64,000 nucleotides of DNA from Oribacterium sp. oral taxon 078 str. F0262. Lineage in GTDB: Bacteria > Bacillota > Clostridia > Lachnospirales > Lachnospiraceae. Below are positions 7,598 to 17,021 of the stretch, piece by piece. Position numbers and translations under genes: made by a program. The stretch is taken from assembly GCF_000160135.1 (NCBI RefSeq), contig NZ_GG729934.1:578080-642079 (forward strand). Direction: 5' to 3'. Position 1 is the stretch's first letter. Each line of letters opens with the position of its first letter. Under the pieces are notes generated by a model. The model had not been told where the DNA came from, ran no database searches, and worked only from the letters and a program-made list of their open reading frames with translations.

Positions 7598-8689
7598 TTA
7601 TGCAGTAAAGTCCTTCTTTGTCTGGATCTCTTCGGTTTTGCTGCAGTAGGGCTGGAAGGCCTTTTTTATATCCTCCAGAGAATATCCGAGTTTTTCGCAG
7701 GTTTCCGTATTGATGGTCGCGATTCCGCTGTCAAAGGTCTGCACCGGAGTCTCCGCCGGATCCTTTCCCTTTTCCAGGATATCGGAAACCATGTCCGCCG
7801 TGGCCTTCCCAAGCTGAACATAGTCGACGCCGTAGCCGCAGAAGGCACCGTTTAACGCAAAGGAGTCCGCTCCGCCGTAGTGAGGGATCTTTGCCTTTTG
7901 AAGCTTCTCATAGAAGGAGAGCTCCGCCTTCTGCACGGTATTGTCCGTAGGAGTGAAGACCGCATCCACTCCCTCTGCGATCAGTGCGTCCACCGCCTGA
8001 GACACCTCGTCCGTACTGGTCCCGGTTTTCTCGATATAGCGGATTCCCTTTTCCTCGAGATACTTCTTCGCTGTCTCAATCGGAAGCTTCGAGGAGTCCT
8101 CGCTCTTGGAATAGAGGAGTCCCACATAGTCCGTCTCGGGATTTGCCGCGAAGATAAGGTCCATGATCGCATTGGTATTCAAAAAGTCGGAGGTCCCGGT
8201 AATATGTCCTCCGGGCTTCTCCAGAGAATCCACAAGCTTTGCAGATACCGGATCAGAAGCCGCGGAAAATACGATCGGGATGCTCTGCCCCTCTGTCTGA
8301 GCCTGCACGATCTGGATCGCCGGTGTCGCGATCGGAACGATGATATCGACCTTGTCCGAGAGAAGCTGCGCCGTCATCTGATTTAAGGAAGAGGCGTCCC
8401 CCTGCCCGTTCATACGGTAGTCCTTGTACTCATATTTCACACCGTCCTTCGAGAGCGCATCGAGCTCTGTACAAAGGCTGTCCTCGATCTGATTGAGGGA
8501 CGGATGATCCATGAACTTCAGGATCCCGACCTTGTAGGTCTTTTCCTCTCCGGACTTCTCTGCCTTTTCCGCGCTGCTCCCGCTCTCCTTTCCGCTCGTC
8601 TCCGCATTTTGCGAAGAAGCGCCACAGCCCGATGTCAATACAGCTGCCGCCGCAAGAAATGCCGTCCCCGCCCTAAGAATCCTTTTCAT
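7598..8689 (-). CDS. trpX: Substrate-binding lipoprotein, TrpX type
   Basis: ATG 8689 has GAGGAGG upstream and gives 363 residues. The start MKRILRAGTAFLAAAAVLTS is a signal peptide ending in lipobox LTSGC, so the mature protein should be a membrane-anchored lipoprotein. A Ser/Glu/Lys-rich linker is followed by the PF04392-like fold: VGILKFMDHPSL, PIATPAIQIVQ, IPIVFSAASDPV, and GVDAVFTPTDNT near the C-terminal half. This family is the binding partner of TrpY/TrpZ. The T-box upstream with a Trp codon specifier makes tryptophan the probable ligand; binding is inferred. Confidence 0.9.
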   Translation of the reverse strand: MKRILRAGTAFLAAAAVLTSGCGASSQNAETSGKESGSSAEKAEKSGEEKTYKVGILKFMDHPSLNQIEDSLCTELDALSKDGVKYEYKDYRMNGQGDASSLNQMTAQLLSDKVDIIVPIATPAIQIVQAQTEGQSIPIVFSAASDPVSAKLVDSLEKPGGHITGTSDFLNTNAIMDLIFAANPETDYVGLLYSKSEDSSKLPIETAKKYLEEKGIRYIEKTGTSTDEVSQAVDALIAEGVDAVFTPTDNTVQKAELSFYEKLQKAKIPHYGGADSFALNGAFCGYGVDYVQLGKATADMVSDILEKGKDPAETPVQTFDSGIATINTETCEKLGYSLEDIKKAFQPYCSKTEEIQTKKDFTA

Positions 8690-8704
8690 AAATCCTCCTC
8701 TCCC

Positions 8705-8988
8705 CGCATAAATAAACGCCCCATACACAGCAAACAGCCATGTATGAGGCGAAAAATATTCCGCGGTGCCACTCATCTTGCCGGATCAGCTCCGGCCCCT
8801 CTGCCGCGCACTGACATGCGCGCCGCCTGATAACGGTGCGGTTCCCGTCGCTTCATACTCGATCTCTCTTTCTGTCGCGCCCTCCAGAGTCCATTCATCT
8901 CAATCCCCCGGTACTGCTTCTCAGCCCCTGCAGCTCTCTGTAAGTGGGATAAAAGAGATTACTACTCTCTGTCATCGGTTTCTTTCTC
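8705..8988 (-). promoter_or_regulatory. T-box riboswitch, tryptophan specifier (UGG)
   Basis: The leader upstream of trpX shows the T-box landmarks in order on the minus strand. The AGAGAGTAGTAA motif of Stem I comes first. The specifier loop ATGAA-TGG-ACTC follows, with TGG at 8891-8893. The conserved antiterminator segment AGTGGCACCGCGG is at 8761-8773. Last is a terminator hairpin (8717-8727 with 8741-8751) followed by TTTATTTAT. UGG is the Trp codon, so uncharged tRNA-Trp should turn on the transporter. A promoter lies directly upstream. Confidence 0.9.
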
Positions 8989-8993
8989 CGCGT

Positions 8994-9022
8994 ACTCTAG
9001 CACAGCATAGCCGCGCTGTCAA
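8994..9022 (-). promoter_or_regulatory. Predicted promoter of the trpXYZ leader
   Basis: On the minus strand TTGACA (9017-9022), 17 bases and TAGAGT (8994-8999) form a good sigma-A promoter ending just before the T-box begins. It starts 8 bases from the stop of the upstream peptide-transporter gene. Confidence 0.75.
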
Positions 9023-9029
9023 TCCCCCG

Positions 9030-10463
9030 TCATGCCTCTGACGCGGCAATCTCCTCTTCCTCGTGTCCGAGCTTATCCATCGCGATCAGCTTCTCGAGGA
9101 AGGGCTTTACGAGGAACATCAGGACGCCGCAGACGATCAGCGCTCCGCCGAGGACGGAGAGGATCTTCTCATAGCCCCAGACCTTCGTCACCGCGACGAG
9201 GGCCCCGGAGGCAATGCCGGAGAAGAAATAGCAAAGATACCAGCCGCTCATCGCGAGAGAAGAAAATCTCTCCGGTGTGAGCTTACTGAAGAGCGCCATA
9301 CCGACGGGAGAAACCAGGAGCTCTCCGATAGTCAGAATCGTATAGGCGACAAGCATATACCAAAGCGCCATCTTCACGCTGCTGTCCACCGCTCCTCCAC
9401 CCCGGGACAGATAGCCGGCGAGGATGATAAAGAAGGCAAGACCTGTGATAATCATGCCGACCGCCATCTTCATGGTGACAGGCGGATCCTTCTTCATGTG
9501 CGAAAGCTTCACCCAGAGATTTCCGAAGAGCGGAGCCAAAATGATGCAGAGGATGCCGTTAAAGGAAATCAGCCATACGACCGGCATATCAAAGCTCCCG
9601 ATTTTCAGATTGACATACTCGTTTGCCATGGTGTTTACGGTATAAGAGGTCTGGAAATAGGAGGTCCAGTAGATCGTGACAAAGACAAAGATGATGGCCA
9701 TGGCGAGGATCCTCTTCTTGTCCGTATCCGTCAGCTTCTCCTTCTTCGCCGGGCTCCCGTCCGACTTCTCCGGTGTCTTCGCGGCCGGATATTTCCCGAC
9801 CTCACCGAGCCACTTCGGAGTGAGGAAGAGATAGATCAGGAAGGTTATGAACATTCCGATTGACACCATCAGATAGGCGTACTTATAGCCGTAGGTCACG
9901 ATATTTCCGGCCTCATCCCTCACAGCCATCCAGTGGTCTGTGAGCATGCCGCCGAAGATCGGTCCCAGGAAGCTTCCGATATTCACCGCCATATAGAAGA
10001 TCCCGTAGGCGGCGTCCTTCAGGGAATGGTCCTGCTTGGTGTAGAGGAGACCCACGATGGCACTCAGATTATTATTCATGAAGGCCGCGGAGCATATATT
10101 GATCGCGACGCCCACCAAAACCAAAGGCACATTCGGCGTAAAGAGAAAGAAAAAAAGATAGGCGATGCCCTGGAAAAACAGCGCCCAGATCAGCGCCTTC
10201 TGTAATCCCAGAAAGCGGTCCGTGATGATGGAGCCAAGCACCGGGAGCAAAGATCCCAGAGCCCCCGCGATGGAGATGATGAGTCCCGCGTCCTGATCGG
10301 AAAGCCCCAGTCCTCCCTGCGCGACGGAATAGGTGTAGTAGAAAATAGCGATACCGGATACCGCATATTTCAGGTAACTGGACGCGCCCATCCCGATGCA
10401 GGACAGCCACAACCCCTTCGGGTGATGAAACTTCTCACCCTTTTTTGAAACTGCTTCTGACAT
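9030..10463 (-). CDS. POT-family proton-dependent oligopeptide transporter
   Basis: ATG 10463 is preceded by GAGGAGG and gives 477 residues with about 13-14 membrane segments. SDQDAGLIISIAGALGSLLP and GSIITDRFLG are the N-terminal POT signature region. YGIFYMAVNIGSFLGPIFGG is the PTR2 family FYxxxNxGS motif in helix 5. A charged cytoplasmic loop (about residues 225-250, KTPEKSDGSPAKKEKLTDTD) links the two halves. These carriers import di- and tripeptides with protons. The usual E-x-x-E-R helix-1 signature is not obvious, so coupling may differ. The gene is apparently transcribed alone, between kdgK and the trp leader. Confidence 0.92.
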   Translation of the reverse strand: MSEAVSKKGEKFHHPKGLWLSCIGMGASSYLKYAVSGIAIFYYTYSVAQGGLGLSDQDAGLIISIAGALGSLLPVLGSIITDRFLGLQKALIWALFFQGIAYLFFFLFTPNVPLVLVGVAINICSAAFMNNNLSAIVGLLYTKQDHSLKDAAYGIFYMAVNIGSFLGPIFGGMLTDHWMAVRDEAGNIVTYGYKYAYLMVSIGMFITFLIYLFLTPKWLGEVGKYPAAKTPEKSDGSPAKKEKLTDTDKKRILAMAIIFVFVTIYWTSYFQTSYTVNTMANEYVNLKIGSFDMPVVWLISFNGILCIILAPLFGNLWVKLSHMKKDPPVTMKMAVGMIITGLAFFIILAGYLSRGGGAVDSSVKMALWYMLVAYTILTIGELLVSPVGMALFSKLTPERFSSLAMSGWYLCYFFSGIASGALVAVTKVWGYEKILSVLGGALIVCGVLMFLVKPFLEKLIAMDKLGHEEEEIAASEA

Positions 10464-10648
10464 AGATTCCTCCTCTTTATCCTGAGCCCGCGGCTCGGGA
10501 AACGATTTTTGGTAATAATATCGCATTTCAGAGGATGAATCAAGCCATTTATGATAATTCCCACAAAACTCCGCCGATTGTTCACCAGCGCTCTCCCGTG
10601 GAGTGTGCTCCGGGGATCCGACAGGGAACCGCTTTCCGGAGCGTTTAT

Positions 10649-11680
10649 TCATCGGTCCATCTCCGAGTGGAAGCCTGAGGAGGAGTGATCCGAAATGACG
10701 TGGTCCAGCTCCCTCCTGTCAGACTGCAAGAGATCGCCGGGGATCGTATTTTTCATCGCGGCGGAGGCATTGCCGTAGATGACAGCCTGCCTCACATTTC
10801 CCCCGGAGGAGAGAAGTCCGTAGAGAGCGCCTGCAATATAGGCATCCCCCGAGCCGATCCGGTCCACCACCTCGATGTCCCGGTAGGGCTCCTCCTCATA
10901 GAAGCTCTTCTCCTCCGCGGAATAGGCGAGAGAAGTAAAGTCATGCCTCTTTGGGCTGTGTACCGTCCGCTCCGTCGCAAATACCAGACGGACCGGAAAA
11001 TCCTCCGTAAAGGAGCGAAGAATCTCTCTCGTACTTCCCTCTCTTTGGAAGGTGAGCCGAGCTGTCGACTCGGAGCAGAAGAAGATGTCGATATAGGGAA
11101 GGAGCGCCTCGACGCAGCGCCTCGCCTCCTCCCCGCTCCACAGATTCCCCCGGAAATTCACATCAAAAGAGATGAGGGCCCCCGCCTCCCGAAAACGCCG
11201 TATCACCTCCGTCGCCGTCCTCCGAAGTTCCGGGCAGAGAGCGAGTGTGATCCCGGAAATGTGAAAGCAGCCCGCATCCCGATAGACCCGCTCGTCGATC
11301 TCCTCCGTTCTCAGGGAGAAAAAGCCGGGATCGTGCCGGTCATAGATCAGCTTTGGCTTTCTCGGATAAGCTCCGTACTCATAGAAATAAATCCCCACCC
11401 TGCCGTCCGGCCGGTCGTCATAGATAAAGTAATCGTCGGAGACCCCGTAGGAGCGGATCGTCGACTTCAGATACTGCCCGAGGTCATGGGAGGGAAGCTT
11501 CGAGATCACGCCGGTGCGAAGCCCGAGAAGAGAGGCCCCCACCGCGACATTGAGCTCCGCGCCGCCCACATTTTTCTCAAAATGATCCGAGCGGATCATC
11601 CGTTCATTGCCGGGAGGGGAAAGACGAAGAAGAATCTGTCCCATCGTAATCAAATCAAAGCTCCGCTTCCTGATTTCCAT
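10649..11680 (-). CDS. PfkB-family sugar kinase, probable 2-keto-3-deoxygluconate kinase
   Basis: The 343-residue PfkB (ribokinase-like) protein starts at ATG 11680 after GGGAG. NVGGAELNVAVGASLLG is the N-terminal sugar-binding motif and DRIGSGDAYIAGALYGLL is the anion hole with catalytic Asp. SFDVNFRGNLW is typical of KdgK-type members. With uxaC and a GntR/LacI-like regulator next door, phosphorylation of 2-keto-3-deoxygluconate in hexuronate catabolism is the likely role, but no uxaA/uxuA or KDPG aldolase is present, so the substrate is inferred. Divergent from the LacI gene across a 178-base regulatory gap. Confidence 0.82.
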   Translation of the reverse strand: MEIRKRSFDLITMGQILLRLSPPGNERMIRSDHFEKNVGGAELNVAVGASLLGLRTGVISKLPSHDLGQYLKSTIRSYGVSDDYFIYDDRPDGRVGIYFYEYGAYPRKPKLIYDRHDPGFFSLRTEEIDERVYRDAGCFHISGITLALCPELRRTATEVIRRFREAGALISFDVNFRGNLWSGEEARRCVEALLPYIDIFFCSESTARLTFQREGSTREILRSFTEDFPVRLVFATERTVHSPKRHDFTSLAYSAEEKSFYEEEPYRDIEVVDRIGSGDAYIAGALYGLLSSGGNVRQAVIYGNASAAMKNTIPGDLLQSDRRELDHVISDHSSSGFHSEMDR

Positions 11681-11830
11681 ACCGTCTCCCTCCCGCCGGT
11701 CTCCCTGACCAATGTCCGGGTCCCTCCGGCGATATGAACCCGCATTCTCCCCGCTGACCCGCCGCAAAAAGAAAGAAAGCGGCAGAAGCAACTTGATTTT
11801 ACTTCATTCCTATCCTATAATCAAGAAAAA

Positions 11831-11844
11831 TGTAAACGCTTACA
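11831..11844. promoter_or_regulatory. LacI/CcpA-type operator between kdgK-like gene and lacI gene
   Basis: TGTAAACGCTTACA is a perfect-arm palindrome around CG, 15 bases before the LacI-family ATG. It fits both a LacI-family operator and the cre consensus TGWAANCGNTNWCA at every fixed position, so either the neighbouring regulator or CcpA could use it. Confidence 0.75.
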
Positions 11845-11858
11845 AAACAGAGGATAGC

Positions 11859-12899
11859 ATGAACATCTACGATATCTCCAGAGCAGCGGGCGTATCCATC
11901 GCCTCCGTCTCCCGTGTCATAAACGGCGCGCAGAACGTCAGCGAAAAGACAAGGCAGAAGGTCACAGAAGTCATAGAAGAGCTCGGCTACACGCCAAACG
12001 TCTATGCCAGAGGCCTGGGGCGCGGCTCCATGCAGACGATCGGAATCATGTGCTCGGACTCCGCAGACATCTACTTCGCCCATGCGATCTCCTATCTGGA
12101 AACCGCTCTTCGGAAAAACGGCTATAACTCCATTCTCTGCTGCACCGGGTATGAGCTCCGAAACAAGATGAGCTCCTTCGAGCTCCTCCGCTCCCGGCAG
12201 GTGGATGCCATCATTCTCGCGGGCTCCCGATATGTGGAGCTGAGAGCGGAGGACAATCAATACATCCTGGACGGTGCGAGAGAGATTCCCGTCATGCTCA
12301 TAAACGGCATCCTGGAGGGCGAGAATATCTACTGCACTCTGAGCGATGACGCCTCAGGCATGAAGCAGGCGGTGAGAAAGCTCCGGGAATCCGGCTGCCG
12401 CGAGTTTATCTATGTCTATTCCTCCGACAGCTACTCCGGCCGGGCAAAGCTTCGGGGACTCCGTATGGGCTGTGCAACGTCCGGCGTAGCGGAGGATGCC
12501 CTCCGCATCGTCCGGGGGAAAAAGGACTTTCAGAGTATTGCCGCTCTCCTGGAAGAGGAATACGAGAAGCGCCCCTTCGACGCCGTCATCGCAAGCTCCG
12601 ATACCACGGGAGTCGGAGCTGTCAAATTCGCAAACCGGCGGGGACTCTCTCTCCCGGATGAGCTCTCCATCCTAAGCTTCAATAATTCCGTCCTCGCGGA
12701 ATGCTCCAGCCCGGAGCTAAGCTCTGTCGATCCCCGCTTAAAGGACGTCTGTGAGAAGACGGTCCGGCGCCTTCTGCAGCTTCTCTCTTCCGATGCCAAT
12801 GGGGCAGACGGGCGGAGGGATCCGGAAAGGCTTCCCGCGAAAAAGCTTCTCCTCCGCCCGAAAATCGCGGAGAGGCAGACCACCCGCTTCCTCTCCTAG
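11859..12899 (+). CDS. LacI-family transcriptional regulator
   Basis: The 346-residue regulator starts at ATG 11859 (GAGGATAGC upstream). NIYDISRAAGVSIASVSRVI is the helix-turn-helix, then the hinge GYTPNVYARGL. The periplasmic-binding-like sensor has IDAIILAGSR-type and DAVIASSDTTGVGAVKFA segments. It lies between a sugar kinase on the other strand and uxaC 184 bases downstream on the same strand, so it probably controls hexuronate genes. The palindrome at 11831 may be its own operator. The C-terminus has a basic extension (about 25 residues). Confidence 0.92.
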   Translation: MNIYDISRAAGVSIASVSRVINGAQNVSEKTRQKVTEVIEELGYTPNVYARGLGRGSMQTIGIMCSDSADIYFAHAISYLETALRKNGYNSILCCTGYELRNKMSSFELLRSRQVDAIILAGSRYVELRAEDNQYILDGAREIPVMLINGILEGENIYCTLSDDASGMKQAVRKLRESGCREFIYVYSSDSYSGRAKLRGLRMGCATSGVAEDALRIVRGKKDFQSIAALLEEEYEKRPFDAVIASSDTTGVGAVKFANRRGLSLPDELSILSFNNSVLAECSSPELSSVDPRLKDVCEKTVRRLLQLLSSDANGADGRRDPERLPAKKLLLRPKIAERQTTRFLS

Positions 12900-13083
12900 G
12901 AAGAGCGGCAGAAAGCGGATCTTCCGAAAAAAAGCTCCGCCTTTTAGCTGGAGAGAGCATCCTTTTACGGCAGAGCGGTCCGGATCCAGGCCGCATGCCG
13001 TAAGACAATGTACTTCAAGTTCAGGGGCAGAAGCTCAGAGGCAGACTTTTGACAGTAGCAGCAAGGATCACAGGAGGAAACAG

Positions 13084-14499
13084 ATGAAAGCATTTATGGA
13101 CAGGGATTTTCTTCTCTCTACGGACACGGCGAAGCGGCTCTACCGGGATCACGCAGAAAATGCGCCGATCCTGGACTATCACTGCCATATCAACCCGCAG
13201 GAAATCGCGGAGGACCGACGCTTCGAAAACATCTTTCAGGTCTGGCTCGGCGGAGACCACTATAAGTGGAGGCAGATGCGAATTAACGGCATTCCGGAGG
13301 AGTATATCACAGGAAACCGGCCGGAACGGGAAAAATTCCAGAAATGGGCGGAGACGCTCCCGAAGCTGATCGGGAATCCGCTCTATCACTGGTCCCACCT
13401 GGAGCTTCGGAAATATTTCGGATATCAGGGCTATCTGAACGGAGATACCGCGGAGGAGGTCTGGCAGCTTTGCAATGAAAAGCTGAGAAGCCCCTCTATG
13501 TCCGTCCGGAATATCATAAAGGCCTCCAATGTCCGTCTGATCTGCACTACGGATGATCCCATCGACAGTCTGGAATGGCACAAAAAAATCGCGGAGGACC
13601 CCGATTTCGAGGTGCAGGTCCTCCCCGCTTTCCGTCCGGACAAAGTCACCAATATTGAGAAGGAAGAGTATCCGGAATATCTCCGAAAGCTCTCTGCCTG
13701 CTCCGGGATCGAGATAAGGGATTTTCGAAGCCTGAAGGAAGCACTTTGCCGGCGTCTCGACTACTTCCAGTCCCTGGGCTGCGTGGTCACGGATCACGCC
13801 CTACGCTATATCATGTTCTCCCCGGCCTCGGAGTCGGAGCTGGATGAGATCGTAAAAAAGCGGCTCCGGGGAGAGCAGCTCAGCGCCGCAGAGGCCGCGG
13901 CCTATCGGACCGGCGAGATCCTCTTCCTCGCGAGGGAATATAATAAAAGGAACATGGTCTTTCAGATCCACTTCGGCTGCATCCGCGACAATAACGCAGC
14001 GATGTATGAAAAACTCGGCGCGGACAGCGGCTTCGATTCGGCCGATAACTACGCCCCCGCTGATCAGATGGCAGCGCTTTTAAACGGGCTCTCCCGGACA
14101 GCCGAAATTCCAAAAACCATACTCTACTCCCTGAATCCCTGCGACAATGCGGTGATCAGCAGTCTCTGCGGCTGCTTCTGTGAAGCCCCCGTGAAAAACC
14201 GCGTCACGCAGGGCGCCGCCTGGTGGTTCAATGATCACAAGGAGGGAATGAGCGCGCAGCTCAAGGACTACGCGAATCTCTCCGCCCTCGGAAACTTCAA
14301 CGGCATGCTGACGGACTCCCGTTCCTTCCTCTCCTACACAAGGCATGATTACTTCCGCCGCATTCTCTGTGAACTCCTGGGAGGCTGGGTGGAAAACGGA
14401 GAATATCCGGACGATGAAAGGGCTCTCTCCGATATCCTCCGGGGGATCTGCTTCAATAACGCGGTCCGCTACTTTGATTTCCGGCTCTCAGAGTATTGA
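13084..14499 (+). CDS. uxaC: Glucuronate/galacturonate isomerase
   Basis: This is a full-length 471-residue UxaC. ATG 13084 follows AGGAGG; the longer open frame upstream is not protein-like. PILDYHCHINPQEIAEDRRF carries the metal-binding HxH, WLGGDHYKWRQMRINGI is the family signature, and CTTDDPIDSLEWH, VTDHALRY and QIHFGCIRDNN are further active-site segments. It isomerises glucuronate to fructuronate or galacturonate to tagaturonate in the cytoplasm. The partner KdgK-like kinase is 1.4 kb away on the other strand; the reductase and dehydratase steps are missing from the window. Confidence 0.96.
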   Translation: MKAFMDRDFLLSTDTAKRLYRDHAENAPILDYHCHINPQEIAEDRRFENIFQVWLGGDHYKWRQMRINGIPEEYITGNRPEREKFQKWAETLPKLIGNPLYHWSHLELRKYFGYQGYLNGDTAEEVWQLCNEKLRSPSMSVRNIIKASNVRLICTTDDPIDSLEWHKKIAEDPDFEVQVLPAFRPDKVTNIEKEEYPEYLRKLSACSGIEIRDFRSLKEALCRRLDYFQSLGCVVTDHALRYIMFSPASESELDEIVKKRLRGEQLSAAEAAAYRTGEILFLAREYNKRNMVFQIHFGCIRDNNAAMYEKLGADSGFDSADNYAPADQMAALLNGLSRTAEIPKTILYSLNPCDNAVISSLCGCFCEAPVKNRVTQGAAWWFNDHKEGMSAQLKDYANLSALGNFNGMLTDSRSFLSYTRHDYFRRILCELLGGWVENGEYPDDERALSDILRGICFNNAVRYFDFRLSEY

Positions 14500-14526
14500 T
14501 CCCGTCCCGTCCTCCCGGCTCTCCCT

Positions 14527-16011
14527 TCAGCAGTTCCCCCGGAGGATCCCGCTCTCGATCTCATGCTTTACGGCCCGGATCCTCGCTCCCTTCGCAAAAA
14601 TCGTGAGCTCCCCTGCCTCCGCCGGACAGTCATAGAGGGTCCCGCTCAGAACGGATTCTCCCCCATTCAGAAAAATCTCAAAGGAGAAGCGATCGAGAAG
14701 GAGGCGGAGACTCGCCTCCTTCTCCCGCTTCGGAAGGAGAACCTCCCGGTACTCACAGATCGAGGCCGCGCGGCCTGCGGCCCTTCGGTCCAGGATCAGC
14801 CGACCCTCGGCCGGTCGATAGGAAAGAGTCGTGAAAATATTCCCCCTTTTCGCAAAGCAAAGCCGCAGCTCGCAAAAATCCTCCCTCTCTGCCTTAAGCT
14901 CCAAGGAAAGATCCATCGTCCGTCCATGGAGCTCCGGAATGGACCTCTCTGAGTCGGCGCAGAGGTCGAGCTCCGTGCTCTCTCCGTAGAGCGACGAGAT
15001 CTCCCGGATCGGGCTTTGAAAAAGTCTTCCTCCCCGGATGGAAAGCTCCCTCGGAAAGCACATCTGTCCGTACCATCCCGCCCCCTCCGGCGCGAGATTT
15101 CCGCTCTCCGGGGCCTGCATCCATGCGATCAGTATCCTTCTCCCGTCCGGACTTAACATCGTCTGCGGAGCGTAAAAATCAAAGCCGAGGTCCAGAGCCT
15201 GTACCCTTTTCTCCCGAAGATCCGGCTCTCCGCCGAGATCCTTCCCGAGAAAGGCGAGACTGCAAAAGCCATTTCTGAACTCCGGCGAAAGGGCCTTCAT
15301 CGCTATGGCGGAGACAAAGAGGACGGAATGATCGTCCAGGCGGAAGAAATCCGGACACTCCCACATCCTCCCGAATCTCCCGTCATTTTTCTTAAGGAGC
15401 TTCACGAAATCCCAATGAAGGAGATCCGAAGAACGGTAGAGAAGGACCGCCCCCAGACCATCCTCAAAGCGGGAGGAGAGCACGGAATAGAAATACTCCC
15501 CCTCCCTCCAGATCTTGGGATCCCGGAAATCGGAGAGGGAAAAGCCCTCCGGAAGCCCTTCCTCGGAGATCACCGGATTTCCCTCCTCCTTCACAAGCTC
15601 CCTCTCTATGAGGCGTGCGATGCACTGCGTCTCCCGGACGATCTCCTCTCGTCCGTCCGGAATGATTCTGTGGGCCGTATACATGAACACAGGATTTCCC
15701 TCCCGGTCCAGGGCGGCGCTCCCGGAAAAGCAGCCGCTCTCATAGGCTTCATCCGGCGCCATAGCCGCTCTCTCAAAGCTCCAGTGAATGAGATCCGGAG
15801 AGCTCCACTCCCCCCAGTGCATTCTGTCCCAGTGTGTGCTGTAGGGATTGTATTGATAGAACAGGTGGTACCTTCCCCCATAGAAGGAAAAGCCATTCGG
15901 ATCATTCAGCCAGCCCGTCCGCGCCGTGAGATGATAGAGAGGCCGCTCCTCCGCCGCGATCTTCCGCTCCATCCTCTCCTCATATTCTCTTGCCTCCTCT
16001 AAATATGACAT
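14527..16011 (-). CDS. GH32 beta-fructofuranosidase / sucrose-6-phosphate hydrolase
   Basis: The 494-residue product has no signal peptide and the GH32 layout. WLNDPNGFSFYGGRYHLFYQ holds the nucleophile Asp, SDFRDPKIW the transition-state Asp, and MWECPDFF the acid/base Glu. A C-terminal beta-sandwich runs from about residue 340, and DRFSFEIFLNGGESV is its typical end. It should release fructose from sucrose, sucrose-6-P or short fructans inside the cell. The LacI regulator gene ends 2 bases upstream, so they are co-transcribed. The ABC importer next to it suggests an unphosphorylated oligosaccharide substrate rather than a PTS product. Confidence 0.93.
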   Translation of the reverse strand: MSYLEEAREYEERMERKIAAEERPLYHLTARTGWLNDPNGFSFYGGRYHLFYQYNPYSTHWDRMHWGEWSSPDLIHWSFERAAMAPDEAYESGCFSGSAALDREGNPVFMYTAHRIIPDGREEIVRETQCIARLIERELVKEEGNPVISEEGLPEGFSLSDFRDPKIWREGEYFYSVLSSRFEDGLGAVLLYRSSDLLHWDFVKLLKKNDGRFGRMWECPDFFRLDDHSVLFVSAIAMKALSPEFRNGFCSLAFLGKDLGGEPDLREKRVQALDLGFDFYAPQTMLSPDGRRILIAWMQAPESGNLAPEGAGWYGQMCFPRELSIRGGRLFQSPIREISSLYGESTELDLCADSERSIPELHGRTMDLSLELKAEREDFCELRLCFAKRGNIFTTLSYRPAEGRLILDRRAAGRAASICEYREVLLPKREKEASLRLLLDRFSFEIFLNGGESVLSGTLYDCPAEAGELTIFAKGARIRAVKHEIESGILRGNC

Positions 16012-16013
16012 TC

Positions 16014-17021
16014 TCAGCCGCTCCTCCTCCCGCTGTGTCCCGTCGTCATCCCTCTCCGAAGCCTGAGCCCCAGCACAATCTTATCCCTTCGGAGTTTTTT
16101 CCCCTCGATTCTTCTCAGAAGAAGCTTTACGCCGGCTTCCGCGAGCTTCTCAATCGGCTGCACGAGAGCCGTGACCGAGGGATAGGCGGTGTTCAGCGCC
16201 TTTGTCCCATCATAGGCCACCAGTCTGAGCTCCTCCGGGATCCTCCTCCTCCGCATAAGCGCCGCTCTCATACAGTGCAAAACGATTCCATCCGTCCCGA
16301 AGATCCCATCGACATCCGGATGCTCCGAAAGTGCCTTCTCCGCGATCCCGGCGTAATAATCCTCCCGGAACTCGTTCCACTCGAGATAGACATTGCGGCA
16401 TTCTGCCCCGGCTGAGCGAACGCTCTCCTCAAAAGCACGGTGCCTCTCCATAAAGGAGAAGCGCCCCGCCTCCTCGGCATCCCGAAACTGAAGAAGCCTG
16501 CGGCAGCCGGCCTGAAGCAGCTCCTCCGCCGCAAGCCTCCCTCCCCTCTCATGATCCACCGTGACTATCGGAATCTCTCCCTCGTGGTAGAACATATCGA
16601 AGGAGACGATCGGCTTATGGGAGCGGAAATACTGCTCATGCTTTAAGGAATGCGTGGCCGTCAGGACGCCGTCCACGATATTTCGATCCAGCATGGAGAG
16701 ATACTCCTCCTCATTCGTGCTCTGGCGGACCGCATTGCAGATCATCGTCTTATAGCCCTGCACCATAAGCCTTTGCTCCACCGCGCAGGCAAGCTCCGCG
16801 AAGAAGGGGTAGGAGAGATCCGGTACGATCAGGGCAATGATCCTCGATCGGTTCTGAAGGAGATTTCTCGCGAGTTCATTCGGCGTATAGGAAAGCTCCG
16901 CCACCGCCCTCTCCACCCTGTCCCTCGTCTTAGAGGAGACGTAGCCGCTCCCATTGATCACCCGGGACACCGTTCCGGTCCCCACTCCCGCAAGCCTCGC
17001 AACATCCTGTATCCCTGCCAT
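16014..17021 (-). CDS. LacI-family regulator of the GH32/ABC sugar cluster
   Basis: ATG 17021 (after GGGAGAAGAG) gives 335 residues. GIQDVARLAGVGTGTVSRVI is the helix-turn-helix, and ELSYTPNELARNL the hinge helix. The sensor domain includes IIALIVPDLSYPFFAEL and PDVDGIFGTDGIVL. It sits 2 bases before the GH32 gene, and the downstream ABC genes are transcribed on the same strand from further upstream. The paired palindromes at 20491-20520 are its most likely operators (inference). An extended -10 element (TGTGCTATGAT on the minus strand, -10 at 17189-17194) can serve as its promoter. Confidence 0.9.
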   Translation of the reverse strand: MAGIQDVARLAGVGTGTVSRVINGSGYVSSKTRDRVERAVAELSYTPNELARNLLQNRSRIIALIVPDLSYPFFAELACAVEQRLMVQGYKTMICNAVRQSTNEEEYLSMLDRNIVDGVLTATHSLKHEQYFRSHKPIVSFDMFYHEGEIPIVTVDHERGGRLAAEELLQAGCRRLLQFRDAEEAGRFSFMERHRAFEESVRSAGAECRNVYLEWNEFREDYYAGIAEKALSEHPDVDGIFGTDGIVLHCMRAALMRRRRIPEELRLVAYDGTKALNTAYPSVTALVQPIEKLAEAGVKLLLRRIEGKKLRRDKIVLGLRLRRGMTTGHSGRRSG

